This document shows, in pieces, positions 30,073 through 38,867 of a DNA stretch of 64,000 nt. Where the stretch lies: positions 5,641,501-5,705,500 of the forward strand of contig NC_022247.1 in the NCBI RefSeq assembly GCF_000463015.1, read 5' to 3'. The first letter of the stretch is position 1. Every line of letters begins with the position of its first letter. The stretch comes from Variovorax paradoxus B4. Its GTDB lineage: Bacteria; Pseudomonadota; Gammaproteobacteria; Burkholderiales; Burkholderiaceae_C. The notes below the pieces were generated by a model. It did no database searches. It was not told the origin of the DNA and saw only the letters and a program-made list of their open reading frames with translations. Position numbers and translations under genes: made by a program.

Positions 30073-31794
30073 CTATGGGACAGGCCAGTCAATATTTTTT
30101 AATTGGGGATAATTATTTTTCTCGCTCGACCATTTTTCCGGTCCGGCAGCACACTGTTCCCGAGAGACAACTCGACACATTCGTCGCAACCAGTTTTTTG
30201 ATTCTTCCGGCCTTTGATTAATTCCAAACAATATCGCAACCTTTATGAATCCACGCGGACTTGGGACAAGAGCCACCATATCTTCAGCCCACTTCAATTG
30301 CTCCATCGATGCACCAACAGAGGGTTCGAATCTAATGAATCGTTGAGTCTCCATTAGTTGATTCAAAATCCAGACGTCTGGCAACCGCGGACCTCTTGCA
30401 TTCACGATGCCTGATCGCTCAAGCCTCATTGACAGATGCGTTTCTTCGATCTCGAAATAATCCCTTATGACTATAGCGAGCAATCCAACGCCCAACACCA
30501 AGGCAACCGCAACTGGAAATTTTCCTAGGATCACGGGCAGTTTCAGCTCCCATATTCTCAGCCCCCCGTTCAATGCCCCCATCGCCACGCCCACCGGCAG
30601 TAGAAAATATGCGTAGTGAAGTGGCAATTCGAAGAATGCATGGATACCAACTACGAGAATCATCAGGAAATAGAACAGTTGCGGAGGCTCGCTTATACGT
30701 CGCGCCGCAATTTCGACCCAAGCCAATATTACGACACTTATTGACACCCCCACTGGGATTCCCGTCCAAATCAAAAAATCAAAAAATAAATTGTGAGATT
30801 GAAAAAATGGATATCCGAGCACAGGGTGCGAGTTGGCGACTAGCAATTGCGCACGAACGACTTCATTCCATCCATAGCCTGAAAGAGGATGATGTTGGAT
30901 CGCATCCAAAAGTAGCAGCCACAATTTTGGTCTAAGCTCGCCATTAGCCCTATCCATTAGGGCCGCAGGAGCATCAAACATTAACTCTTGACTTAGAAGC
31001 GGAATCAGCAACAAGAACAGCGCATAGAAACCCGCCAATGCAGTTACCATAACGGGAACGATTTTTCTCTTCTCACACCATAGCCCGCGCCACAGCCAAG
31101 TGGCAATGACCATTGCCAACACCCCTAAGGCGCCGCTGCGAGATTGAGTTAGCGACAAGCCGAAAAGCAGAAATACAGCCAATAGAATCGCGATGGAAGA
31201 TCTGATGTATCTCTGCCATCGAGCCCAACCGCAAGCAAGCAGCCCCCAAAGCAGCAGGGTTGCGAGCTGGTTTGCTTGCCCCATGTTTGCAAATGGACGC
31301 GCACCGACCGAGTCGCTGGCTACCCAGACATCCAAGGTGCCATCTCGCGCCACCCCTAACCATTGCTGGAGCTGCAATCCAACTGACAATGTTGCACCAA
31401 TACCAATTGCCAAGAATAAAAAATTTCCGAGCCGAACCGGCTGCCACACATACCATTGCTGACCAAGCCATAGTGCCGACAAGAAACCTATTAAATATGT
31501 AGTTGATATCCAAGCTTGGCCGGAGAACGGCAAGAGACCAACAAAGAATTGCAATGCAGGAACTATCGTTATCAAGGCTACGAAGGCAGGCAGTCCATGC
31601 CATTTAAAAGTACGTGGTGCTCGGCTTAGAACGACGCAGGCGACAACAGCCCATACGCTCGCGGCCCAGGCATCTGAATGAAAAGATGTCCAAGGTTGGG
31701 TGTGGTTGGGAAGAAGCCAACAAAAAGAGAGTAGCGCAGCCCCTAGAAATGTCCAACAAGGAGCCAGCGAGATCTTCGAGAATAAGTGTTGCAC
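30073..31794 (-). CDS. PglL/Wzy-type O-oligosaccharyltransferase, copy 2
   Basis: A 573-residue polytopic membrane protein with about 12 helices and a soluble C-terminal tail. The Wzy_C core contains NQLATLLLWGLLACGWARW, FGLSLTQSRSGALGV and HPLSGYGWNEV, followed by QSHNLFFDFLIWTGIP, whose His corresponds to the essential His of PglL ligases. It resembles the ligase at 3479-5209 in layout but is clearly divergent. It lies directly after pilA with a terminator between them, the position of pilO/tfpO-type pilin glycosylation genes. The GTG at 31794 is a weak start. Being inside the glycan cluster, a Wzy polymerase role is the main alternative. Confidence 0.8.
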   Translation of the reverse strand: MQHLFSKISLAPCWTFLGAALLSFCWLLPNHTQPWTSFHSDAWAASVWAVVACVVLSRAPRTFKWHGLPAFVALITIVPALQFFVGLLPFSGQAWISTTYLIGFLSALWLGQQWYVWQPVRLGNFLFLAIGIGATLSVGLQLQQWLGVARDGTLDVWVASDSVGARPFANMGQANQLATLLLWGLLACGWARWQRYIRSSIAILLAVFLLFGLSLTQSRSGALGVLAMVIATWLWRGLWCEKRKIVPVMVTALAGFYALFLLLIPLLSQELMFDAPAALMDRANGELRPKLWLLLLDAIQHHPLSGYGWNEVVRAQLLVANSHPVLGYPFFQSHNLFFDFLIWTGIPVGVSISVVILAWVEIAARRISEPPQLFYFLMILVVGIHAFFELPLHYAYFLLPVGVAMGALNGGLRIWELKLPVILGKFPVAVALVLGVGLLAIVIRDYFEIEETHLSMRLERSGIVNARGPRLPDVWILNQLMETQRFIRFEPSVGASMEQLKWAEDMVALVPSPRGFIKVAILFGINQRPEESKNWLRRMCRVVSREQCAAGPEKWSSEKNNYPQLKNIDWPVP

Positions 31795-31809
31795 CTGTTT
31801 TCACCAAAC

Positions 31810-31835
31810 AAAAAAGCCCCTTTCGGGGCTTTTTT
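31810..31835 (-). terminator. Rho-independent terminator after pilA
   Basis: Perfectly symmetrical A6-GCCCC-TTTC-GGGGC-T6 at 31810-31835. It lies 16 bases after the pilA stop and just before the ligase start, and the symmetry makes it usable in both directions. It would hold most transcription to pilA, giving high pilin but lower glycan-gene expression by read-through or a separate promoter. Confidence 0.9.
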
Positions 31836-31851
31836 ACACGGGTCCGCTTGC

Positions 31852-32313
31852 TTAGATACGGCACTCGGTCGGCACGTATTTGTTATTCGCCTGCCCCGTG
31901 ACCGTGCAGGTCCATTTAATCGGGCCGGCCGGCAATGTGCCGTTAACTAACGCCGCGCCGTTCGACGTTGGAGTGAGGGTGAGAGTCAAGCTCTTTGCGG
32001 CAGCAGTGGTCACCAAAGTGATCACGCCACTAGCCGTTGCCGTGGACATCGTCGAAAGGTTTTTCAGGCCAGAAGCAGCAGCGATCGGCTCAACGCCAGC
32101 ATCGAGCGACGCGCCATTGGCGGCATTTTCAGCGATGTTTGCCTTGGCGCCAGATGCAATCACCAGTGCTTCGGTAACGCGTGCACGAACGGTATAGTCT
32201 TGATAGGCGGGCAGAGCTACAGCAGCCAAAATACCAATGATCGCCACAACGATCATCAATTCGATAAGGGTGAAACCCTTTTGCACGTTACGCGCAATCA
32301 AACGACGGTTCAT
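31852..32313 (-). CDS. pilA: Type IVa major pilin PilA
   Basis: A 153-residue pilin with leader [13 protein letters not shown], processing site [34 protein letters not shown] and the Ala/Ser/Thr-rich globular domain. Cysteines in KWTCTVTG and PTECRI enclose the short D loop at the C terminus. The length, strong leader and stand-alone transcription unit (GGAG seven bases before ATG, terminator after stop, sigma-54-like promoter) indicate the major subunit. The Ala/Thr/Ser-rich stretch [25 protein letters not shown] offers candidate O-glycosylation sites for the adjacent PglL-like ligase. Confidence 0.92.
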   Translation of the reverse strand: MNRRLIARNVQKGFTLIELMIVVAIIGILAAVALPAYQDYTVRARVTEALVIASGAKANIAENAANGASLDAGVEPIAAASGLKNLSTMSTATASGVITLVTTAAAKSLTLTLTPTSNGAALVNGTLPAGPIKWTCTVTGQANNKYVPTECRI

Positions 32314-32340
32314 TCAAAAACTCCAAGTTGGTTGGTAGAG

Positions 32341-32358
32341 CCCGGGAACCAAGCCCGG
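32341..32358 (-). promoter_or_regulatory. Stem-loop near the predicted 5' end of pilA mRNA
   Basis: CCGGG at 32342-32346 and CCCGG at 32354-32358 pair with a seven-base loop. If transcription starts near 32362, the hairpin is only a few nucleotides from the mRNA 5' end, a position known to stabilise abundant transcripts. Confidence 0.4.
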
Positions 32359-32373
32359 AGCGCAGTAGCTTCC

Positions 32374-32388
32374 GCAGCATCTGTGCCA
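32374..32388 (-). promoter_or_regulatory. Candidate sigma-54 promoter of pilA
   Basis: On the minus strand TGGCAC-N5-CTGC has the GG-N10-GC spacing required by RpoN; only one base differs from the TGGCAC-N5-TTGC consensus. The predicted start is near 32362, giving a leader of about 50 nt before pilA. Pilin genes in Pseudomonas and relatives are RpoN/PilR dependent. Confidence 0.65.
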
Positions 32389-32482
32389 CCCCGTTTCGAG
32401 GCCCCACGCCGCCGGAACTGAGCACTTTCCATTCATCCTAGTTACATTGAGCGACACAATTGGCTTCTAAATGCCACGAGTC

Positions 32483-32498
32483 GTGACAAATTTGTCAC
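32483..32498. promoter_or_regulatory. 16-bp perfect palindrome upstream of pilA
   Basis: GTGACAAATTTGTCAC is a perfect palindrome about 120 bp upstream of the predicted pilA start, a suitable enhancer distance for a sigma-54 activator. The half-site TTTGTCAC contains TGTC, the core of PilR-type sites. It also lies just downstream of the phosphodiesterase stop. The binding protein is not identified. Confidence 0.4.
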
Positions 32499-32517
32499 TA
32501 CTCCAGCGCCCACCGAC

Positions 32518-33321
32518 TCAAAAAGTCAGCACCCCATCCGCCTTCAGCCACCGAATATCCCGCTGCGCCAGCCCCGCCACCTGGTGCCCGGCCAGGTGCT
32601 CGATCTGCCACATGATCTCCTCGGTTTCCGCAGGCTTGGTGTGGGTGATGTAGATCGGAAACTTCTTGCCCGGATCGATATGCGCCAGTTCGTCGGCCAG
32701 CGCCCCGGGCGACAGGTGCAGGCTGCGTTCCGCCAGGGCGTGCTCCTGGTTGCTGAAGGCGGTCTCGATGACGAGCATGGCCACGTCGAGGGCGTTGAGG
32801 CGGTCCCAGAAGGGGGTGTTGCGCTCGGTGTCGCCGGTGAAGACCCAGTTGGCGCCGCCTTCGGCGCGGCTCACGGCAAAGCCGCAGGCGGGCACGGTAT
32901 GCACGGCCGGCAGCACCTCGATGCGCTTGGGGGCGGCGGTGCCCAGCTGCAGCACCTGGCCCACCGCAATGTCGTGAAAGCTCACGAAGGGCGCCTCGGG
33001 GCTGGGAATGCTCTCGAAGTCGGGCCAGATGACGTTGTTGAACACATGGGCGCGCAGCGCCTCGATGGTGGCGCGCAGCGCATGCACGCGCAGCGAGCGG
33101 GTGCGGCGGCCGCCCACGGCGTCGAGCATGAGGGGGAGCGCGGCGATGTGGTCGAGGTGGCTGTGGGTGAGCACCACGTCGTCGATGCTGGCCATTTCCT
33201 CGAGGGTGAGGTCGCCCACGCCGGTGCCCGCATCGACGAGCAGGTCGGTGTCGATCAGGAACGAGGTGGTCCGGCAGTCCTTGGCAATGGCGCCCGAGCA
33301 ACCCAGCACGCGAACCTGCAT
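32518..33321 (-). CDS. Metallo-beta-lactamase-fold 3',5'-cyclic-nucleotide phosphodiesterase (CpdP/class II-like)
   Basis: A 267-residue metallohydrolase. The N terminus MQVRVLGCSGAIAKD is followed by the metal site THSHLDHIAALP, then CGFAVSRAEGGANWVFTGDT and YITHTKPAETEE with further ligands. The short domain and order of motifs fit class II-like cyclic nucleotide phosphodiesterases. It would hydrolyse cAMP in the cytoplasm. The gene directly follows the adenylate cyclase: an ATG at 33357 overlaps the cyclase stop (ATGA) and adds 12 residues, but the ATG at 33321 fits the family start and has GAGG upstream. Other MBL-fold hydrolase activities, for example RNase Z-like, remain possible. Confidence 0.75.
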   Translation of the reverse strand: MQVRVLGCSGAIAKDCRTTSFLIDTDLLVDAGTGVGDLTLEEMASIDDVVLTHSHLDHIAALPLMLDAVGGRRTRSLRVHALRATIEALRAHVFNNVIWPDFESIPSPEAPFVSFHDIAVGQVLQLGTAAPKRIEVLPAVHTVPACGFAVSRAEGGANWVFTGDTERNTPFWDRLNALDVAMLVIETAFSNQEHALAERSLHLSPGALADELAHIDPGKKFPIYITHTKPAETEEIMWQIEHLAGHQVAGLAQRDIRWLKADGVLTF

Positions 33322-33353
33322 TGTGAGAGACCCTCTGCTTGTGTCTTCTGCCG

Positions 33354-35633
33354 TCATTTGGTTTCGAACCGGGTTGCGCCGTCCCATTCGGGGTCTTGGG
33401 GCCGCAACGCCATGGAGGCTAATCGTTGTGCGTAGAGCTGGTAAAGGACTTTTTTGGCATCCGCGGCCAGCAGCGGATCCAGCAAGTTCCGGCCCACCGC
33501 CCAGTCCTGGCGGCGGTAGGCGGCAAGCACTTCGGTCCAGCGCTGCAGCTGCGCGGATTGCTGCAGTGCGGCAGGCGTTGGCGCCTCGGTTTCTTCAGTG
33601 GCGGCACCCAGCGGCGTGAACACGGCCACGGCCTGCGCCCTGCCCTTGACGAGCACGCTGTCGAGCTCCTGCCAGACGAAGCCGGGCGCGAGTTCGCGGG
33701 TGGTGCCGCTGGCGACGATCTCCACGCCGTAGTGCACGCTCAGGCCTTCGAGGCGGGAGGCCAGGTTGACCGCATCGCCAACGACGGTGTAGCTGCGCCG
33801 CGCGGCCGAGCCCATGTCGCCCACGCTCATGACGCCGCTGTTGATGCCGATGCCCACGCTGATTTCGGGGCGCCCGGTGGTGCGGTGGATCTTGTTGATG
33901 TCGCGCACGGCCTCAGCCATTTCGAGCGCGGCGCGCACGGCCAGGGTGGCGTGGTCGGAGGTGTCGATGGGCGCGCCCCAGAAGGCCATGACGCAGTCGC
34001 CCATGTATTTGTCGACGGTGCCGCGGTGGGTGCTGATGACGTGGGTGAGCCGGTTGAACACGGTGTTGAGAAAAGCCTGCAGCTCGGCCGGGGCCATCTG
34101 CTCCGACAGGCGGGTGAAGTCGCGCATGTCGCAGAACATGACGGTCATGTGCTTGCTTTCGGCGCGCATGCTGTAGCGGCCGGGGGTGACGAGCATTTCG
34201 TCGACCAGCTGCGGCGGCACGTAGGTGCCGAAGAGCCGCACCAGGCCGCGGCGCGCGCGCGACTCGATGAAGTAGCCCCAGCCCATGTTGAAGGCAAAGG
34301 CCAGCGCCGCCATGGCCAGCGCGGAGGCGAGCGGCAGCACGAGGCTGTGGCGCTGGTAGAGCCAGGCGTTCACGCCGACGAGGGCCGCGACCGTGGCAAT
34401 GGCAAGCACCACGGCGCGCGGGGCCGGCAGCAGCGACAGGCCCAGCGCGAGCACGAGCCCCGCGGCCAGCACGCTGAGCACTTCGTAGCCGGGGGCGTAG
34501 TCGGGCACCGCGAGCAGGCGGTGGTCGAGCATGGCCGAGACGATGTTGGCATGCACCTCGACGCCGGGAAACGCGGCGCCCACGGGGGTGGCGCGCAGGT
34601 CTTGCAGGCCCGGCGCGGTGGCGCCGACGAGCACGATGCGGTCCTTCAGCTCGCCCGGCGCGAGCCGCCCTTCGAGCACGTCGCCGGCGGACACGTAGCG
34701 GAACGATCCACCCTGCGCGCCGCCGGGGCCGCGGAACGGCACCTGCATGGAAGCGGCTTCGTTGACGGGTATGCGCAGGCCGCCGACCAGCAATGACTGG
34801 AGCCGCGGCGCGGCGCCGCCCGGTCCGCCTGATGCAAAGGCCGGCCGCACGGGCGGCGTGCCGCTGGCGAGCCGGTAGACGGCGAGCCCCAGCGACTCGT
34901 AGTAGCCGGGCCGCGCCCGGTCGCCTTCATAGCGGGCGATGAGCGGCACGGCGCGAATGACGCCGTCGCCGGTCGACATGACCAGCGTGTTGAGAAAGCC
35001 CGCCGCGGGCGCGGCAGCGGCCAGCACGGGCAGGCTGGCGCCAAAGCCGTTCCAGCCCGTGGCGTAGCCGCGGCCCGGCGGAAAGGCCTCGGCCTGCAGC
35101 ACCGGGGCCGGCGGCAGCTGGCCCTTGGCGCCGGGCTTTTCGGTGCGCGTGAAGTAGTAGCCGAGCGCCACGCGCTGGCCTTGCATGGCGGCGGCAAAGG
35201 CGGCGTCGTTGTCGAGCGTGGGGGCGAGCCGGTCGATTTCCGCGGCCAGGCCCGGCATTTCGCGCAGCGGCCCGCGCGCGATGTGGCGCAGCTTGTCGAG
35301 GCCGGAGCTCCGGTCGGGTTCGACGAACATCACGTCGAAGCCGAGCACCGCCACCTGCTGGCGCCCGGTGAGTTCCCTGGTGAGCCGGGCCAGCTTGTCG
35401 CGCGCCCAGGGCCATTGCCCCTGCCGCGTGAGGCTGGCGTCGTCGACGTCGACGATCACGATGCGCGAGTCGAGCGTGCCCGGCATGGTGGCGCGCAGGC
35501 GCGTGTCGTAGATCAGGTGGTCGAGCCGGTCGATGGCATCCAGGCGCCAGAGGCCGGTGGCATGTGCCAGCGCCAGCAAGACCGGCAGCAGGGTGATGGC
35601 AATGCGCGGCCAGTGGCGCCTCAGCGCGGTCAC
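33354..35633 (-). CDS. CHASE2-domain class III adenylate cyclase
   Basis: A 759-residue sensor cyclase: N-terminal membrane helix, periplasmic CHASE2 domain (residues about 30-370), three helices (AGLVLALGLSLLPAPRAVV region), then a class III cyclase domain. The cyclase domain has metal Asp residues in FCDMRDFTRLSE, KYMGDCVMAFWGAP with the purine-contact Lys, and YTVVGDAVNLASRLEG with the transition-state Asn/Arg. The Lys/Thr specificity pair predicts ATP rather than GTP as substrate. It starts with GTG. CHASE2 senses an unknown external signal. Located between the FHA gene and the phosphodiesterase, so cAMP synthesis and breakdown are in one transcript. Confidence 0.9.
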   Translation of the reverse strand: MTALRRHWPRIAITLLPVLLALAHATGLWRLDAIDRLDHLIYDTRLRATMPGTLDSRIVIVDVDDASLTRQGQWPWARDKLARLTRELTGRQQVAVLGFDVMFVEPDRSSGLDKLRHIARGPLREMPGLAAEIDRLAPTLDNDAAFAAAMQGQRVALGYYFTRTEKPGAKGQLPPAPVLQAEAFPPGRGYATGWNGFGASLPVLAAAAPAAGFLNTLVMSTGDGVIRAVPLIARYEGDRARPGYYESLGLAVYRLASGTPPVRPAFASGGPGGAAPRLQSLLVGGLRIPVNEAASMQVPFRGPGGAQGGSFRYVSAGDVLEGRLAPGELKDRIVLVGATAPGLQDLRATPVGAAFPGVEVHANIVSAMLDHRLLAVPDYAPGYEVLSVLAAGLVLALGLSLLPAPRAVVLAIATVAALVGVNAWLYQRHSLVLPLASALAMAALAFAFNMGWGYFIESRARRGLVRLFGTYVPPQLVDEMLVTPGRYSMRAESKHMTVMFCDMRDFTRLSEQMAPAELQAFLNTVFNRLTHVISTHRGTVDKYMGDCVMAFWGAPIDTSDHATLAVRAALEMAEAVRDINKIHRTTGRPEISVGIGINSGVMSVGDMGSAARRSYTVVGDAVNLASRLEGLSVHYGVEIVASGTTRELAPGFVWQELDSVLVKGRAQAVAVFTPLGAATEETEAPTPAALQQSAQLQRWTEVLAAYRRQDWAVGRNLLDPLLAADAKKVLYQLYAQRLASMALRPQDPEWDGATRFETK

Positions 35634-35666
35634 TGGTGCTGCACCCTTGGCTCCGCGCCGGGAGAA

Positions 35667-36320
35667 TCAGACGCGCACGAACTGCATGCGCGTGGCGCCG
35701 CCGAGTTCCAGCACGTCGCTTTCCTGCAGCTCGACGGGGTCGGCGCCGAGCGGAGCGCCGTTGAGCGTGACGCCGCCCATGATGGCGGAAGCCATGTAGC
35801 CCTGGCGGCGGCGCGTGACGACCGCCACCGCAACGCCGGGCTTGCCGATGGTGGTGACCACCTTCTGCAGCGGCACTTCCTGCCCCTGGTCGGCGCCGGA
35901 AAGAACGCGCAGCACCGGCATGCCCAGTTCGAGCAGCGCGCCGGCTTCGGTGGGCGCGGCAGAGAGGGGGACGGAAGCCGGGTACTCGCCGCGCGCATTG
36001 CGCTTCGAACCGGCCTCGCTGGCCTGGCTGCCGCGCGCCCGGAAGTGCAGGCGGCAGCCGCCGATCTCGATGACGTCGTTGTCCTTGAGCTTCTGCTGCT
36101 TCTGGACGACGATCGCATTGACGTAGGTGCCGTTGGTGCTGTTGAGATCTTCAATTTCGACGTCGCCACCGCGCATGTGCAGCACGGCATGCTCGCCGCT
36201 GACGGCAAGATTGTCGAGCACGATGTCGTTGTAGGCGCGCCGCCCCAGCGTGGTCCGGTCTTTGGCAAGCGCCATTTGCCCGATGACAGTGCCATCGATC
36301 GAAATGATCATCTTCGGCAT
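35667..36320 (-). CDS. FHA-domain protein with a second, degenerate FHA-like domain
   Basis: A 217-residue cytoplasmic protein. Residues about 1-95 form a canonical FHA domain: TLGRRAYNDIVLDN, SGEHAVLHM and DLNSTNGTYVN, containing the Arg, Ser-x-x-His and Asn residues that bind phosphothreonine. Residues about 125-217 look like a second FHA fold (PVLRVLSGADQGQEVPL, TLNGAPLG, DVLELGG) but lack the SxxH motif, so it probably does not bind phosphopeptide. FHA proteins read Ser/Thr kinase signals; the neighbouring PP2C phosphatase supports this, but no kinase gene is in the window. Gaps of 24 and 33 bp join it to its neighbours. Confidence 0.88.
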   Translation of the reverse strand: MPKMIISIDGTVIGQMALAKDRTTLGRRAYNDIVLDNLAVSGEHAVLHMRGGDVEIEDLNSTNGTYVNAIVVQKQQKLKDNDVIEIGGCRLHFRARGSQASEAGSKRNARGEYPASVPLSAAPTEAGALLELGMPVLRVLSGADQGQEVPLQKVVTTIGKPGVAVAVVTRRRQGYMASAIMGGVTLNGAPLGADPVELQESDVLELGGATRMQFVRV

Positions 36321-36344
36321 TGCCGACTCCCTGAATGGATGTTC

Positions 36345-37145
36345 TTATTCAGGCGCGCTGCCGACGCGCGCCCTTGCCAGGACAACTGAAATATTGTCCC
36401 GGCCGCCATTGTCGTTGGCAACGGCGACCAGAAGTGATGCTTTCTGCTGAAGCTCGACATCGTGATTCAAAAGCGTGAAAAGCTGCGCATCCGGGACCAT
36501 CTCGCTGAGCCCGTCGGAGCAGAGCATATAGAGATCGTCGGGCCTCGCGGTGTGCTCGTGCATTTCCAGCACGACCTGGGGCTCCACGCCCATGGCGCGC
36601 GTCACCAGGTTGCGGTGCGGTGAAATCAGCGCTTCTTCGGCCGTGATGGCGCCGGCGTCGAGCTGCTGCTGGCGCAGCGAATGATCGCGCGTGAGCTGCT
36701 CGAGCTTGTGGTTGCGAAGGCGGTAGCAGCGCGAATCGCCGATGTGGCCGACCAGCACGCGCTGGGGCCGGAAGGCGGCCAGCACCAGGGTGGTTCCCAT
36801 GCCCTGGAGTTCGGCATTGGTCATGCCGGCCTCGAGGATGGCCGAGTTGGCCTCGTCGGTGGCCGCCTGCAAGGCGCGCCGGACCACCCGCGCAGGCGCC
36901 TGCAAGCCGGCCTGCGCGAACCAGCGCGCGAAGCTGGCTTGCACCAGCGAGACGGCCATGGCGCTGGCCACTTCGCCGCCCTTGTAGCCGCCCATGCCAT
37001 CGGCCAGCACCGCCAGGCCGAGCGCGGGGTCGACACGCAGGTCGTCCTCGTTGTGGGCCCGCGCGCGCCCGACGTCGGTCAGCGCCGCAAACTCCCACAC
37101 GAGATGGGGCCGGGTAGAAAAAAGGGACGCGCCGACACTTGCCAT
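36345..37145 (-). CDS. PP2C-family serine/threonine phosphatase (Stp1/PppA-like)
   Basis: A 266-residue PPM phosphatase with all catalytic motifs: RARAHNEDDLRV, LADGMGGYKGGEVAS, VGHIGDSRCYRLRNHKLEQLTRDHS, MLCSDGLSEMV and GGRDNISVVL, which supply the two-metal centre. It would dephosphorylate Ser/Thr-phosphorylated proteins in the cytoplasm. In bacteria this family is commonly paired with an FHA protein and a Hanks kinase (for example in type VI secretion control), but here only the FHA partner is adjacent. It starts 31 bases downstream of terC and is probably co-transcribed with it. Confidence 0.92.
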   Translation of the reverse strand: MASVGASLFSTRPHLVWEFAALTDVGRARAHNEDDLRVDPALGLAVLADGMGGYKGGEVASAMAVSLVQASFARWFAQAGLQAPARVVRRALQAATDEANSAILEAGMTNAELQGMGTTLVLAAFRPQRVLVGHIGDSRCYRLRNHKLEQLTRDHSLRQQQLDAGAITAEEALISPHRNLVTRAMGVEPQVVLEMHEHTARPDDLYMLCSDGLSEMVPDAQLFTLLNHDVELQQKASLLVAVANDNGGRDNISVVLARARVGSAPE

Positions 37146-37176
37146 ATATTTTCAGAAGCGTCGACGCGCGACGGTT

Positions 37177-37863
37177 TCAGCGCCCCGCCGCGGCCTGCGC
37201 GCGCCGCTGAAGCAGGCGGCCCGCGGCCACCACGAACAATGCACCGGCGGCTGCCGCCGCATAGTGCAGCCAGGGGTTTGCAACCAGCACCTCTTTCAGC
37301 GAGACGTCGCTTGCAATGGTTTCGCCGCCGACCCAGCCGATCAGGGCGGCGCCCAGCATGACGACGATCGGAAAGCGTTCCATGAGTTTGATCATGAGCG
37401 TACTGCCAAAGATCACCAGCGGAATGCTGATGGCCAGGCCAAGCACCAGGAGCACCATGTTGCCTTGCGCGGCGGCCGCCACGGCAATCACGTTGTCCAG
37501 GCTCATGACCAGGTCCGCCAGCAGGATGGTGCGCACGGCCGCCATCATGCTGCCGTATTCCTTGGCTTCTCCATCACCCTCTTCTTCTTCGCTCAGCAGC
37601 TGCAGGCCGATCCACAGCAGCAGCAGGCCGCCGACGATCTGCAGATAGGGCAGCGCCAGCAGCTTGGCCGCCACCACCGTGAGCACGATGCGCAGCACCA
37701 CGGCCGCGCCCGAGCCGAACAGCACGGCCTTTTTCTGCTGCGCGGGCGGCAGCGAACGGGCCGCCATGGCAATCACCACGGCGTTGTCGCCCGAAAGAAT
37801 GATGTTGATCCAGACAATCTTGATCAGGCCGATCCAGAAGTCGGTGCTTTGAAGGAGTTCCAT
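37177..37863 (-). CDS. TerC family integral membrane protein (YjbE-like)
   Basis: A 228-residue membrane protein with about seven helices: NIILSGDNAVVIAMA near the N terminus and ADLVMSLDNVIAVAAAA in the middle, the paired acidic helices typical of TerC, then KLMERFPIVVMLGAALIGWVGG. The loop between the halves is acidic (SEEEEGDGEAKE). The family is associated with export of manganese and other metals. The start at 37863 is the family-like MELLQSTDFW. It is the first gene of the PP2C-FHA-cyclase-phosphodiesterase run, though a functional link is not evident. Confidence 0.9.
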   Translation of the reverse strand: MELLQSTDFWIGLIKIVWINIILSGDNAVVIAMAARSLPPAQQKKAVLFGSGAAVVLRIVLTVVAAKLLALPYLQIVGGLLLLWIGLQLLSEEEEGDGEAKEYGSMMAAVRTILLADLVMSLDNVIAVAAAAQGNMVLLVLGLAISIPLVIFGSTLMIKLMERFPIVVMLGAALIGWVGGETIASDVSLKEVLVANPWLHYAAAAAGALFVVAAGRLLQRRAQAAAGR

Positions 37864-37887
37864 GTCTCTTGTTCCACTGTGTTGTAG

Positions 37888-37928
37888 TGAAAAAAGCGCC
37901 CGCAATCCAGATTGCGGGCGCTTTTTCT
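37888..37928. terminator. Bidirectional terminator between sucD and terC
   Basis: GCGCCCGCAAT at 37896-37906 pairs perfectly with 37911-37921 around a CCAG loop, with A-rich and T-rich flanks (six A before, five T after). It terminates sucCD on the minus strand. Confidence 0.9.
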
Positions 37929-37963
37929 TTTTGCGTGGTGCGCGGAGAAACTGCTGGGGCGGT

Positions 37964-38857
<894 letters not shown>

Positions 38858-38867
38858 GACTTGTTCC

